Positions 1 through 5,564 of a stretch of DNA of 6,433 bases are shown here, piece by piece. Source of the DNA: JANNAT01 sp031384605 (lineage in GTDB: Bacteria; Pseudomonadota; Alphaproteobacteria; Rhodobacterales; Rhodobacteraceae); NCBI GenBank assembly GCA_031384605.1, contig JANNAT010000129.1, positions 1 to 6,433 on the forward strand, read 5' to 3'. Below the pieces are notes generated by a model. That model was not told where the DNA came from and searched no databases. It worked only from the letters and a program-made list of their open reading frames with translations. A program made the translations under genes and the position numbers. The number at the start of each line of letters is the position of its first letter. Positions within the stretch are counted from its first letter, which is position 1.

Positions 1-1020
1 CACGATAGACCGATACGGTGTGCGGTATTTCGGATGCACCGCGCCAAACCACGAGGGCAGGTAATGATCGCGCCCCATCGAAAACCACGCGCGCGATGCG
101 TCGTTGATACAGCCGTTCGCAGATGCCAATGTGGCAAACAACGTGCCCACGCCCAGCAATACGACCAGCCATGTCGATCCGGTCAGCCGGGCCGCATCAA
201 ACAAGGGCACGCCAGCGCCACCCAGATATTCCCACGGCATCAACCCCACACAGACATACCACGTCAGCGTGGCGGCAATCAGCAGTGTCATGATCCCGGC
301 CAAGGTGCCAAACGGCAATGACCGCGCAGGCGAGCGCACTTCCTCTGCCGCCTGCGTTGTGCCTTCGATGCCTAGATAAAACCACAGCCCGAAATGCATC
401 GCTGCCAGAACCCCCAACCAACCATAGGGCAGATCGGTCATCAATTCGGCATGGCGCAGGGGTGACGCGTCCGACCACGGCACTGTGGCCACAAACAAGA
501 TCAGGATAGCCACAAACGCAAAGGCCGTGATCACCAGATTGAACGTCAGCGTCGCCAACACGCCGCGATAATTCAGCCATGCCAGAAACATAATCGAAAG
601 GATAATAAATGGCCGTTGATCAAGGCCTTCATGCCCGCCCATCTTGGCCACGGTATCCATCAAGAACCCGACTGTAATCGCATTGCCCGCCTCTAGCATC
701 GTGTAGGCGAACACCAGATACAGGCCGACATTGAACGCCATCAGGGGCCCCATGATGTGCTTGGCTTGGGTGTATTGCCCCCCCGCCGCCGCCACGGTCG
801 AGGTCACTTCTGAATCAATCATCGCGACGCAAGTATACAGAATGCCCGCGAACCAGCACGCAATCAGCGCCGCATAGGCCCCGCCTTTGCCAACGGCAAA
901 ATTCCAGCCCATGTATTCGCCCACCAGCACGATCCCAACCCCCAGCGCCCAGATATGCGCCGGGCCCAGAACCCGCAGCAGACCCACCTTTTCGGTGGCA
1001 TTCGTTGACGTATTCGCCAT
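1..1020 (-). CDS. APC-superfamily amine/amino acid permease (ethanolamine permease-like), C-terminus missing
   Basis: This is an inner-membrane permease of the amino acid-polyamine-organocation (APC) superfamily. The first 340 codons are present and the rest lies beyond the left edge; family members are usually about 450 residues. It starts at an ATG at 1020 behind GGGGGCGAAA. TM1 carries GVGIVLVGEYMGWN (residues 27-40), close to the TM1 of ethanolamine permeases. GGQY (80-83) falls in the TM3 area. The family signature IEGTTQAAEEVRSPARSLPFG occupies 218-238. NGCINDASRAWFSMGRDHYLP (302-322) and VHPKYRTPYRS (328-338) match the TM8 region and following loop. Nine hydrophobic segments or so are visible. 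It is the last visible gene of a minus-strand operon, 9 bases after a 55-residue membrane protein gene. Its position opposite a methylamine-type gene cluster suggests an amine substrate such as methylamine or ethanolamine. That substrate is inferred; the family call is firm. Confidence 0.88.
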   Translation of the reverse strand, partial: MANTSTNATEKVGLLRVLGPAHIWALGVGIVLVGEYMGWNFAVGKGGAYAALIACWFAGILYTCVAMIDSEVTSTVAAAGGQYTQAKHIMGPLMAFNVGLYLVFAYTMLEAGNAITVGFLMDTVAKMGGHEGLDQRPFIILSIMFLAWLNYRGVLATLTFNLVITAFAFVAILILFVATVPWSDASPLRHAELMTDLPYGWLGVLAAMHFGLWFYLGIEGTTQAAEEVRSPARSLPFGTLAGIMTLLIAATLTWYVCVGLMPWEYLGGAGVPLFDAARLTGSTWLVVLLGVGTLFATLASANGCINDASRAWFSMGRDHYLPSWFGAVHPKYRTPYRSIV

Positions 1021-1029
1021 TTTCGCCCC

Positions 1030-1197
1030 CTAAAGTTGATGTTTTTCGGTTAACGCTTCCAATTCGCCCTCTTTCGAAGAGGTCAGCATTTCTTCGGAAT
1101 AGCTGCTGTCGGTCTTGATCCAATCGGCGACGATGATCAGACCAAAAAGGGCGGACAAGCCCCAAGCCGCGTATTCAAGATAGTTCCACATATCCAT
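1030..1197 (-). CDS. 55-residue single-pass membrane protein, unknown function
   Basis: This short gene starts with ATG at 1197 and ends with TAG at 1032-1030. I do not recognise the family. It begins MDMWNYLEYAAWGL and has one hydrophobic segment at about residues 8-26. A charged tail follows: IKTDSSYSEEML, then an acidic stretch ending TEKHQL. The segment is bounded by an acidic residue at the start and a lysine at the end, so the tail is probably cytoplasmic. Support for its being real comes from a strong ribosome binding site (AGGGGG) fused to the stop codon of the gene before it, the same arrangement at its own stop leading into the permease, and spacings of 11 and 9 bases. It may be an accessory subunit of the permease or of the two larger small membrane proteins. 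It is short enough to be missed by automatic annotation. Confidence 0.72.
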   Translation of the reverse strand: MDMWNYLEYAAWGLSALFGLIIVADWIKTDSSYSEEMLTSSKEGELEALTEKHQL

Positions 1198-1208
1198 GGT
1201 TTGGCCCC

Positions 1209-1589
1209 CTATTTTGACCCGAATTTTTCATTGATCACATCGCGGTATTCACTATCTGAAAACCGGATCAGCATGATGTAATAGCCAAGGATCACCACGA
1301 CCATGATCGCCAGACTGACTATAGAAAAGCTGTAATCGAACCGCGCCGTGATGGTATCCGCCGCCGATGCAGCATCTGCAAAGCCCAGCTGGTTCCATTT
1401 TTCCACCATGGTTGGGTTTTGCCCCAGACTTTCCCAAGTGGGGTTTTCGACGGGCTGCGGCACTTTACTTGATCCGGCCAGACCCATCCAAAGCGGCACA
1501 AACAAAGCCCCAATTGACAGGGCCAACAGCACAACAACATCAATGACCTGCCCCAGTTTCGATTGCACTGGCGGGGAATATTTCGACAT
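1209..1589 (-). CDS. 126-residue two-pass membrane protein, unknown function
   Basis: The chosen start is the ATG at 1589, preceded by AAAAGGGG about 8 bases upstream. An in-frame TTG two codons earlier overlaps the upstream stop codon and is less likely. I do not recognise the family. Two hydrophobic segments are visible: residues about 16-38 (VIDVVVLLALSIGALFVPLW) and about 87-108 (IVSLAIMVVVILGYYIMLI). They are separated by a polar loop of roughly 48 residues with several prolines, aromatic residues and acids (PVENPTWESLGQNP). The C-terminal tail IRFSDSEYRDVI resembles the tail of the 55-residue protein encoded next. The gene begins 2 bases after the stop of the 96-residue protein gene and ends 11 bases before the next start, so it is certainly part of the same operon. 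Its role with the permease is inferred from position only. Confidence 0.8.
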   Translation of the reverse strand: MSKYSPPVQSKLGQVIDVVVLLALSIGALFVPLWMGLAGSSKVPQPVENPTWESLGQNPTMVEKWNQLGFADAASAADTITARFDYSFSIVSLAIMVVVILGYYIMLIRFSDSEYRDVINEKFGSK

Positions 1590-1591
1590 GA

Positions 1592-1882
1592 TCAAAGCCC
1601 CTTTTGTGCGCGGGCTGCATCAAGAAACTTGATGTCGAGGCCATACATAAAGTCACGATCTTCGCGGTAATGCTTCAGCATCGCCATGATTGCTGCGGTG
1701 TTCAGGATCAAGATCACCGCCCCGCCAATCAGCAGAACCACCCGTGCCGTGCTGCTGGGGGCCAGATCCCATGTTGCGATCCCCACAAAAATTATCGCCA
1801 GCCACAGGCCCACCACGAAGGCCCAGGCGACTGAGACGTCCCGCCTGTGCATCGCTTCGATGCGCGTTGAAATATCAGACAC
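1592..1882 (-). CDS. 96-residue two-pass membrane protein, unknown function; first gene of transport operon
   Basis: This is the first gene of the divergent minus-strand operon. It starts with GTG at 1882, five bases after a strong GGGAGGG ribosome binding site at 1894-1888; the next in-frame ATG (residue 11) lacks such a site. I do not recognise the family. A short basic N-terminus containing MHRRD precedes two hydrophobic segments, about residues 17-38 (SVAWAFVVGLWLAIIFVGIA) and about 46-68 (ARVVLLIGGAVILILNTAAI). They are joined by a tight turn (DLAPSST). The charged C-terminal tail, KHYREDRDFMYGLDIKFLDAA, should lie in the cytoplasm, which fits a helical hairpin with both ends inside. Its stop codon is 2 bases from the next start. 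It looks like a small auxiliary subunit of a transporter, but no function can be assigned from sequence alone. Confidence 0.8.
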   Translation of the reverse strand: MSDISTRIEAMHRRDVSVAWAFVVGLWLAIIFVGIATWDLAPSSTARVVLLIGGAVILILNTAAIMAMLKHYREDRDFMYGLDIKFLDAARAQKGL

Positions 1883-1911
1883 GTGTTCCCTCCCACAGGC
1901 CTTTTGCTGTT

Positions 1912-1942
1912 GGAAACCCCGCGGCCCGAACCAGCGGTTTCC
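1912..1942 (-). promoter_or_regulatory. Imperfect hairpin in leader of the transport operon
   Basis: GGAAACC (1912-1918) and GGTTTCC (1936-1942) are exact reverse complements. If two bases (CC, 1919-1920) are bulged out, the stem extends by GC/GC to nine pairs. The loop is about 11 bases. On the minus strand it lies about 18 bases ahead of the GGGAGGG ribosome binding site of the first small gene, so it could form in that messenger's leader. On the plus strand a run of eight T residues follows about 12 bases later, but no plus-strand gene precedes it, so a terminator is unlikely. It could also be chance. Confidence 0.3.
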
Positions 1943-2050
1943 CTATGCGTTAAGTTTTTTTTCTTTAAGGAAACATGCCCTGCGACATTCTGTCAAGAAA
2001 ACAATCAAACGGCAGAGCGGATGCCTAATATTTTAGCACAATAAAAACAA

Positions 2051-2076
2051 TTTTGGCGCAATCGCTGTCGCCAAAA
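2051..2076. promoter_or_regulatory. Perfect inverted repeat, candidate operator
   Basis: TTTTGGCG (2051-2058) and CGCCAAAA (2069-2076) form a perfect 8-bp inverted repeat separated by 10 bases. The half-site centres are 18 bp apart, which is suitable for a dimeric regulator binding one face of the helix. It lies 109 bases before the mgsA start and 169 bases ahead of the transport operon start, between the two candidate promoter regions. One possible plus-strand promoter (TTGGCG, 19 bases, TAAGAT) overlaps it; a 19-base spacer with a dyad is characteristic of MerR-type promoters, although here the dyad is not centred on the spacer. A hairpin in RNA is the alternative reading. The repeat is seen directly; its function as an operator is inferred. 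Confidence 0.5.
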
Positions 2077-2184
2077 GTAAGATTTCTGCACTTCGCACTG
2101 TCAGTTAAAAAAGTTTCTTCGCAGTTGAACCCTGCAATCTTCGGTGTTAGCGTGGTATCTAGCATCACAAAAAGGGCGCATGCC

Positions 2185-3081
2185 ATGTGCGGTATCGTTG
2201 GACTATTCCTGAAAGACCCGTCGCTGGAACCCCAATTGGGGGCCATGCTGACGGATATGCTGATCACCATGTCAGATCGCGGCCCGGATTCTGCGGGCAT
2301 TGCCATCTACGGTCGCCCGCACAAAGGCCATGCCAAACTGACCGTGCAATCGGCCACGCCGGATGTTGATTTCAAAACCCTCGCCGCTGATCTGGGCCAT
2401 GTCCTCGGCGCAAAGGTGACGGGCACCCTGAAAGACACCCATATGGTGCTGGATGTGCCGGTTGCCAAAATCGACGCCGCCCGCGCCGCGATGCGGGATT
2501 TGCGCCCATCGGTAAAGGTGATGAGTTCGGGTGAAGAGATCGAAATTTACAAAGAAGTCGGCCTGCCCCGCGACGTCGCCGCCCGCTTTGACATCGCGCA
2601 TATGTCTGGCACCCACGGCATTGGCCACACCCGCATGGCCACCGAATCTGCCGTCACCACCATGGGCGCGCATCCGTTTTCCACCGGGTCCGACCAGTGC
2701 TTGGTTCACAACGGCTCACTGTCCAATCATAACTCCGTTCGTCGCACCCTCAAACGCGCTGGCATGACGTTTGAGACGGAAAACGATACCGAAGTCGCCG
2801 CCGCCTTCATCAGCCACAAACTCGATACCGGATCAGATCTGGGCGCGGCGATGGAAGCCACGCTAACCGATCTTGATGGGTTCTTCACCTTCGTCGTCGG
2901 CACCAAAAACGGCTTTGGCGTGGTGCGTGATCCCATCGCCTGCAAACCCGCCGTCATGGCCGAAACCGATCAATACGTCGCCTTTGGGTCGGAATACCGC
3001 GCGCTGGTCAACCTGCCCGGCATCGACACCGCCCGAGTTTGGGAACCCGAACCCGCCACCGTTTACTTCTGGGAACGCTAA
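2185..3081 (+). CDS. mgsA: N-methylglutamate synthase subunit A / GlxB-type class II glutamine amidotransferase
   Basis: This 298-residue protein is the N-terminal nucleophile (class II) glutamine amidotransferase piece of a split glutamate synthase. It hydrolyses the amide of glutamine, or in the methylamine pathway of gamma-glutamylmethylamide. The start at 2185 gives MCGIVGLF, so removal of Met exposes the catalytic Cys2; AAAGGG lies 8 bases upstream. Family motifs are RGPDSAG (32-38), GIGHTRMATES (145-155), HNGSLSN (175-181) and NDTE (200-203), with RDPIACKP at 248-255. A block of about 95 residues (45-140) separates the first two motifs. It is longer than in PurF-like enzymes and seems typical of GlxB proteins. 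It is first in the plus-strand operon, two bases ahead of mgsB. Family assignment is firm; the methylamine role rests on the company of mgsBC and gmaS. The rhizobial name is glxB. Confidence 0.88.
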   Translation: MCGIVGLFLKDPSLEPQLGAMLTDMLITMSDRGPDSAGIAIYGRPHKGHAKLTVQSATPDVDFKTLAADLGHVLGAKVTGTLKDTHMVLDVPVAKIDAARAAMRDLRPSVKVMSSGEEIEIYKEVGLPRDVAARFDIAHMSGTHGIGHTRMATESAVTTMGAHPFSTGSDQCLVHNGSLSNHNSVRRTLKRAGMTFETENDTEVAAAFISHKLDTGSDLGAAMEATLTDLDGFFTFVVGTKNGFGVVRDPIACKPAVMAETDQYVAFGSEYRALVNLPGIDTARVWEPEPATVYFWER

Positions 3082-3083
3082 GC

Positions 3084-3773
3084 ATGCAGACGTTTGACCT
3101 AGAGGCGCAGGGCCTGCGCGCCCTCAATTCCACGCTGCACGCCCTGCGTGGCACCACCAACGAGGTCGCGTGGGAAATCATCAACCCCAAAGGCAGCCAC
3201 GCCATCGCCGTCGGTGTTGACGCCCCCCTTGATATCACAGTGCGCGGATCGACCGGCTACTACTGCGGCGGCATGAACAAACACGCCACCATCCGCGTCA
3301 AAGGCTCCGCTGGCCCCGGTGTCGCCGAAAACATGATGTCTGGCACGGTGATCATCGACGGCGATGCCAGCCAGTATGCAGGGGCCACCGGCAACGGCGG
3401 GCTTTTGGTGATCAAAGGCAATGCCAGTTCCCGCTGCGGCATTTCGATGAAGGGCATCAACATTGTCGTGCATGGCAACATCGGCCACATGTCCGCCTTC
3501 ATGGCGCAGTCGGGCAATCTGGTGGTGTTGGGCGATGCAGGCGACGCTTTGGGTGACAGCCTTTACGAAGCTGGCATGTTCGTGCGCGGCACCGTCAAAT
3601 CCCTTGGCACCGATTGCATTGAAAAAGAAATGCGACCGGAACATCTGGCCCTGCTGGCCGACCTGTTGAAACGCGGCGAGGCGGATCATCTGGCAAAGCC
3701 CGAACAGTTCAAACGCTACGGTTCCGCCCGCAAACTTTATACCTTCAACATCGACAACGCGTCGTCTTACTGA
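3084..3773 (+). CDS. mgsB: N-methylglutamate synthase subunit B / GlxC (glutamate synthase beta-helix domain protein)
   Basis: This 229-residue protein corresponds to the C-terminal beta-helix (GXGXG) domain of glutamate synthase large subunit, here a separate polypeptide. The start is ATG at 3084, two bases after the mgsA stop, with GGGA inside the end of mgsA as ribosome binding site. Residues about 50-175 show successive glycine-rich turns roughly 19-20 residues apart, for example TVRGSTGYYCGG, RVKGSAGPGVAENMMSG, IIDGDASQYAGA, VIKGNASSRCG, VVHGNIGHMSA and VVLGDAGDALGDS. This is the right-handed helix pattern of the family, whose role is largely structural. A charged helical tail (about 180-215) follows. 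It should assemble with MgsA and MgsC in a cytoplasmic complex. The rhizobial name is glxC. A formylmethanofuran dehydrogenase subunit C relative has a similar fold, but the neighbours exclude that role. Confidence 0.87.
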   Translation: MQTFDLEAQGLRALNSTLHALRGTTNEVAWEIINPKGSHAIAVGVDAPLDITVRGSTGYYCGGMNKHATIRVKGSAGPGVAENMMSGTVIIDGDASQYAGATGNGGLLVIKGNASSRCGISMKGINIVVHGNIGHMSAFMAQSGNLVVLGDAGDALGDSLYEAGMFVRGTVKSLGTDCIEKEMRPEHLALLADLLKRGEADHLAKPEQFKRYGSARKLYTFNIDNASSY

Positions 3774-3780
3774 GGCAGCC

Positions 3781-5106
3781 ATGAGCGATTTTCCCCACAC
3801 CCCGCCCAAACAAAGCTGGACCTTCAGCAACGATGTAAACGCCGAAATCCGCCGCGCCGCCGCCACCGGTATCTACGACATTCGCGGCGGCGGTTCCAAA
3901 CGTAAACTGCCGCATTTCGACGATCTGCTGTTTCTAGGAGCCTCCATTTCCCGCTACCCCCTTGAAGGTTACCGCGAGAAATGCGCCACTGACGTATGGC
4001 TTGGCACCCGCCACGCGAAAAAGCCCATCCATTTGGAGATCCCCGTCACCATTGCAGGCATGTCCTTCGGTGCCCTATCCGGCCCGGCAAAAGAAGCATT
4101 GGGGCGCGGGGCCACCCTAGCAGGCACCTCCACCACCACAGGTGACGGTGGGATGACCGAAGAAGAACGCGGGCATTCGAAAACGCTGGTTTATCAATAC
4201 CTGCCCAGCCGCTATGGCATGAACCCCGACGATCTGCGCCGCGCCGATGCCATCGAAATCGTGGTCGGCCAGGGTGCCAAACCCGGCGGCGGCGGTATGC
4301 TGCTGGGACAGAAAATCAGCGACCGCGTCGCCCAAATGCGTAACCTTCCCAAGGGCATCGACCAACGTTCCGCCTGTCGCCACCCCGATTGGACCGGGCC
4401 GGATGATCTTGAGATTAAGATCATGGAAATTCGCGAGATCACCGATTGGGAAAAGCCGATCTACGTCAAAATAGGCGGCGCGCGGCCTTATTATGACACG
4501 GCGCTGGCAGTCAAAGCTGGCGCAGATGTGGTGGTGCTGGACGGTATGCAAGGCGGCACGGCGGCCACCCAAGACGTGTTCATCGAAAACGTCGGCATGC
4601 CCATCCTCGCCTGCATCCCGCAAGCCGTGCGCGCCCTGCAAGACCTTGGCCTGCACCGCGAAGTGCAACTTATCGTATCGGGCGGCATCCGCACCGGGGC
4701 CGATGTGGCCAAAGCACTTGCCCTTGGCGCAGATGCCGTCGCCATCGGCACCGCAGCCCTGATCGCATTGGGGGATAATGACCCGGCGCTAGAGGCCGAA
4801 TACAACAAACTCGGCACCACCGCCGGGGCCTATGACGACTGGCACGAAGGCAAAGATCCCGCTGGCATCACCACCCAAGACCCGCTGCTTTACGGTCGTT
4901 TTGACCCGATCCTTGGCGGCCGCCGCCTGAAAAACTACCTGAAAGTCCTGACGCTAGAGGCGCAGACGATCGCCCGTGCCTGCGGTAAAAACCACCTGCA
5001 CAATCTGGAACCGGAAGATCTTTGCGCGCTGACGGTCGAAGCCGCCGCCATGGCAGGTGTGCCGATTGCGGGCACATCATGGATACCTGGGAAAGGCCCC
5101 TACTGA
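3781..5106 (+). CDS. mgsC: N-methylglutamate synthase subunit C / GlxD (glutamate synthase FMN domain protein)
   Basis: This 441-residue protein is the central FMN-binding domain of glutamate synthase as a stand-alone subunit. In the methylamine pathway it forms N-methylglutamate with MgsA and MgsB. It starts at 3781; GAGG overlaps the mgsB stop. Visible motifs are GMSFGALSGPAKEALGRGA (93-111), TTTGDGG (118-124), GQGAKPGGGGMLLGQK (163-178), KIGGARP (230-236), VVLDGMQGGTAAT (251-263) and LIVSGGIRTGADVAKAL (297-313), followed by GADAVAIGTAALIALG (316-331), the expected flavin and substrate barrel elements. The C-terminus has TLEAQTIARACGKNHLHNLEPEDL (391-414). Where glutamate synthase has its [3Fe-4S] cysteines, residues 332-367 read DNDPALEAEYNKLG then TTAGAYDDWHEGKDPAGI and contain no cysteine. 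The only cysteines are at 68, 199, 278, 401 and 415. The rhizobial name is glxD. Family is firm; physiological substrate is inferred. Confidence 0.89.
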   Translation: MSDFPHTPPKQSWTFSNDVNAEIRRAAATGIYDIRGGGSKRKLPHFDDLLFLGASISRYPLEGYREKCATDVWLGTRHAKKPIHLEIPVTIAGMSFGALSGPAKEALGRGATLAGTSTTTGDGGMTEEERGHSKTLVYQYLPSRYGMNPDDLRRADAIEIVVGQGAKPGGGGMLLGQKISDRVAQMRNLPKGIDQRSACRHPDWTGPDDLEIKIMEIREITDWEKPIYVKIGGARPYYDTALAVKAGADVVVLDGMQGGTAATQDVFIENVGMPILACIPQAVRALQDLGLHREVQLIVSGGIRTGADVAKALALGADAVAIGTAALIALGDNDPALEAEYNKLGTTAGAYDDWHEGKDPAGITTQDPLLYGRFDPILGGRRLKNYLKVLTLEAQTIARACGKNHLHNLEPEDLCALTVEAAAMAGVPIAGTSWIPGKGPY

Positions 5107-5564
5107 TGGCCAGCTATACCGCCACCATTTCATGGAACCGCAGCGCGGATGAGCCGTTTTCCGACAACAAATATTCGCGCGGGCATCAGTGGTTTTTCGA
5201 CGGTGGCGTCACATTCCGCGCGTCATCTTCCCCGCTTGTCGTGCCGCGTTATTCCGACCCGGCAGGGGTTGACCCGGAAGAAGCGTTCATCGCATCCCTG
5301 TCATCCTGCCACATGCTGACCTTCCTTTACCTTGCCGCCAACGCAGGGTTAGTGATCGACAGCTATGATGATACCGCCACGGGCCGGATGGCCAAAAACC
5401 CGCAAGGCCGGGTTTGGGTGGCCGAAGTGGTGCTGCATCCGCAGGTGCGCTGGTCAGGCCCCGCCCCGGATGATGCCACGATTGCCGCCCTGCACCACGC
5501 CGCCCATGACGAGTGTTTCATCGCCAATTCGGTCAAAACCGAGGTGCGCATAGAGCCGATTTAA
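5106..5564 (+). CDS. OsmC family protein (probable thiol peroxidase)
   Basis: This 152-residue cytoplasmic protein belongs to the OsmC/Ohr family, whose characterised members reduce organic hydroperoxides or hydrogen peroxide through two cysteines. The two expected cysteines are present: C68 in ASLSSCHMLTFLYLA (63-77) and C137 in HDECFIANSVKTEV (134-147). DPEEAFIASLSSC is the usual family lead-in to the first. The start ATG at 5106 overlaps the mgsC stop as TGATG, so translation is coupled to mgsC; in-frame starts further upstream lie inside mgsC. The length suits the family. It is encoded between mgsC and gmaS, so it is expressed with the amine pathway. A role protecting the flavoenzymes from peroxide is my inference; many OsmC-like proteins have no proven substrate. 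The family call is firm. Confidence 0.86.
   Translation: MASYTATISWNRSADEPFSDNKYSRGHQWFFDGGVTFRASSSPLVVPRYSDPAGVDPEEAFIASLSSCHMLTFLYLAANAGLVIDSYDDTATGRMAKNPQGRVWVAEVVLHPQVRWSGPAPDDATIAALHHAAHDECFIANSVKTEVRIEPI

Larger units (their letters stand above)
1883..2184. promoter_or_regulatory. Divergent control region between transport operon and mgs operon
   Basis: These 302 bases separate two divergent operons, so they must hold both promoters. The middle (about 2010-2060) is markedly A/T-rich compared with the coding flanks. Candidate minus-strand elements are an extended -10 (TGCTAAAAT, reading 2038 to 2030) and a perfect TTGACA (1996 to 1991) without a convincing -10 partner. For the plus strand I see TTGGCG at 2053 and TAAGAT at 2078 with a 19-base gap, and TTGAAC at 2125 with no good -10. 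None is compelling alone. No convincing sigma-54 site (GG-N10-GC) was found around the inverted repeat. The region contains no credible gene; the frame that stays open ahead of mgsA is discussed under rejected items. No regulator gene is present in the window. Confidence 0.6.

Noticed and set aside
815..1165. Minus-strand open frame of 116 codons overlapping the permease start and the 55-residue gene.
   Set aside because: It spans two better-supported genes in another frame and encodes an Arg/Gly-rich product with no family character.
1912..1962. Plus-strand intrinsic terminator (stem at 1912-1942 with T-run at 1955-1962).
   Set aside because: The T-run is about 12 bases past the stem and there is no plus-strand gene before it.
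2053..2068. Sigma-54 promoter overlapping the inverted repeat.
   Set aside because: Ten bases after the GG the sequence reads GT rather than GC, so the essential GG-N10-GC element is not met.
2053..2184. In-frame N-terminal extension of MgsA from a TTG at 2053 (44 extra residues).
   Set aside because: It would bury the catalytic cysteine, which must follow the initiator methionine (MCGIVG). The ATG at 2185 has a good ribosome binding site, and the extension is non-family sequence covering the control region.
3039..3083. Upstream in-frame start for MgsB overlapping the end of mgsA.
   Set aside because: The extra 15 residues are encoded inside mgsA in another frame and look unlike the family; the ATG at 3084 gives the usual two-base junction.
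3099..3866. Minus-strand open frame of 255 codons across mgsB.
   Set aside because: It is the reverse-frame shadow of a GC-rich gene. Low-complexity composition, no ribosome binding site and no family resemblance, while the plus strand encodes a clear glutamate synthase domain.
4117..4668. Minus-strand open frame of 183 codons across mgsC.
   Set aside because: It is antisense to conserved FMN-domain motifs, without its own start signals.
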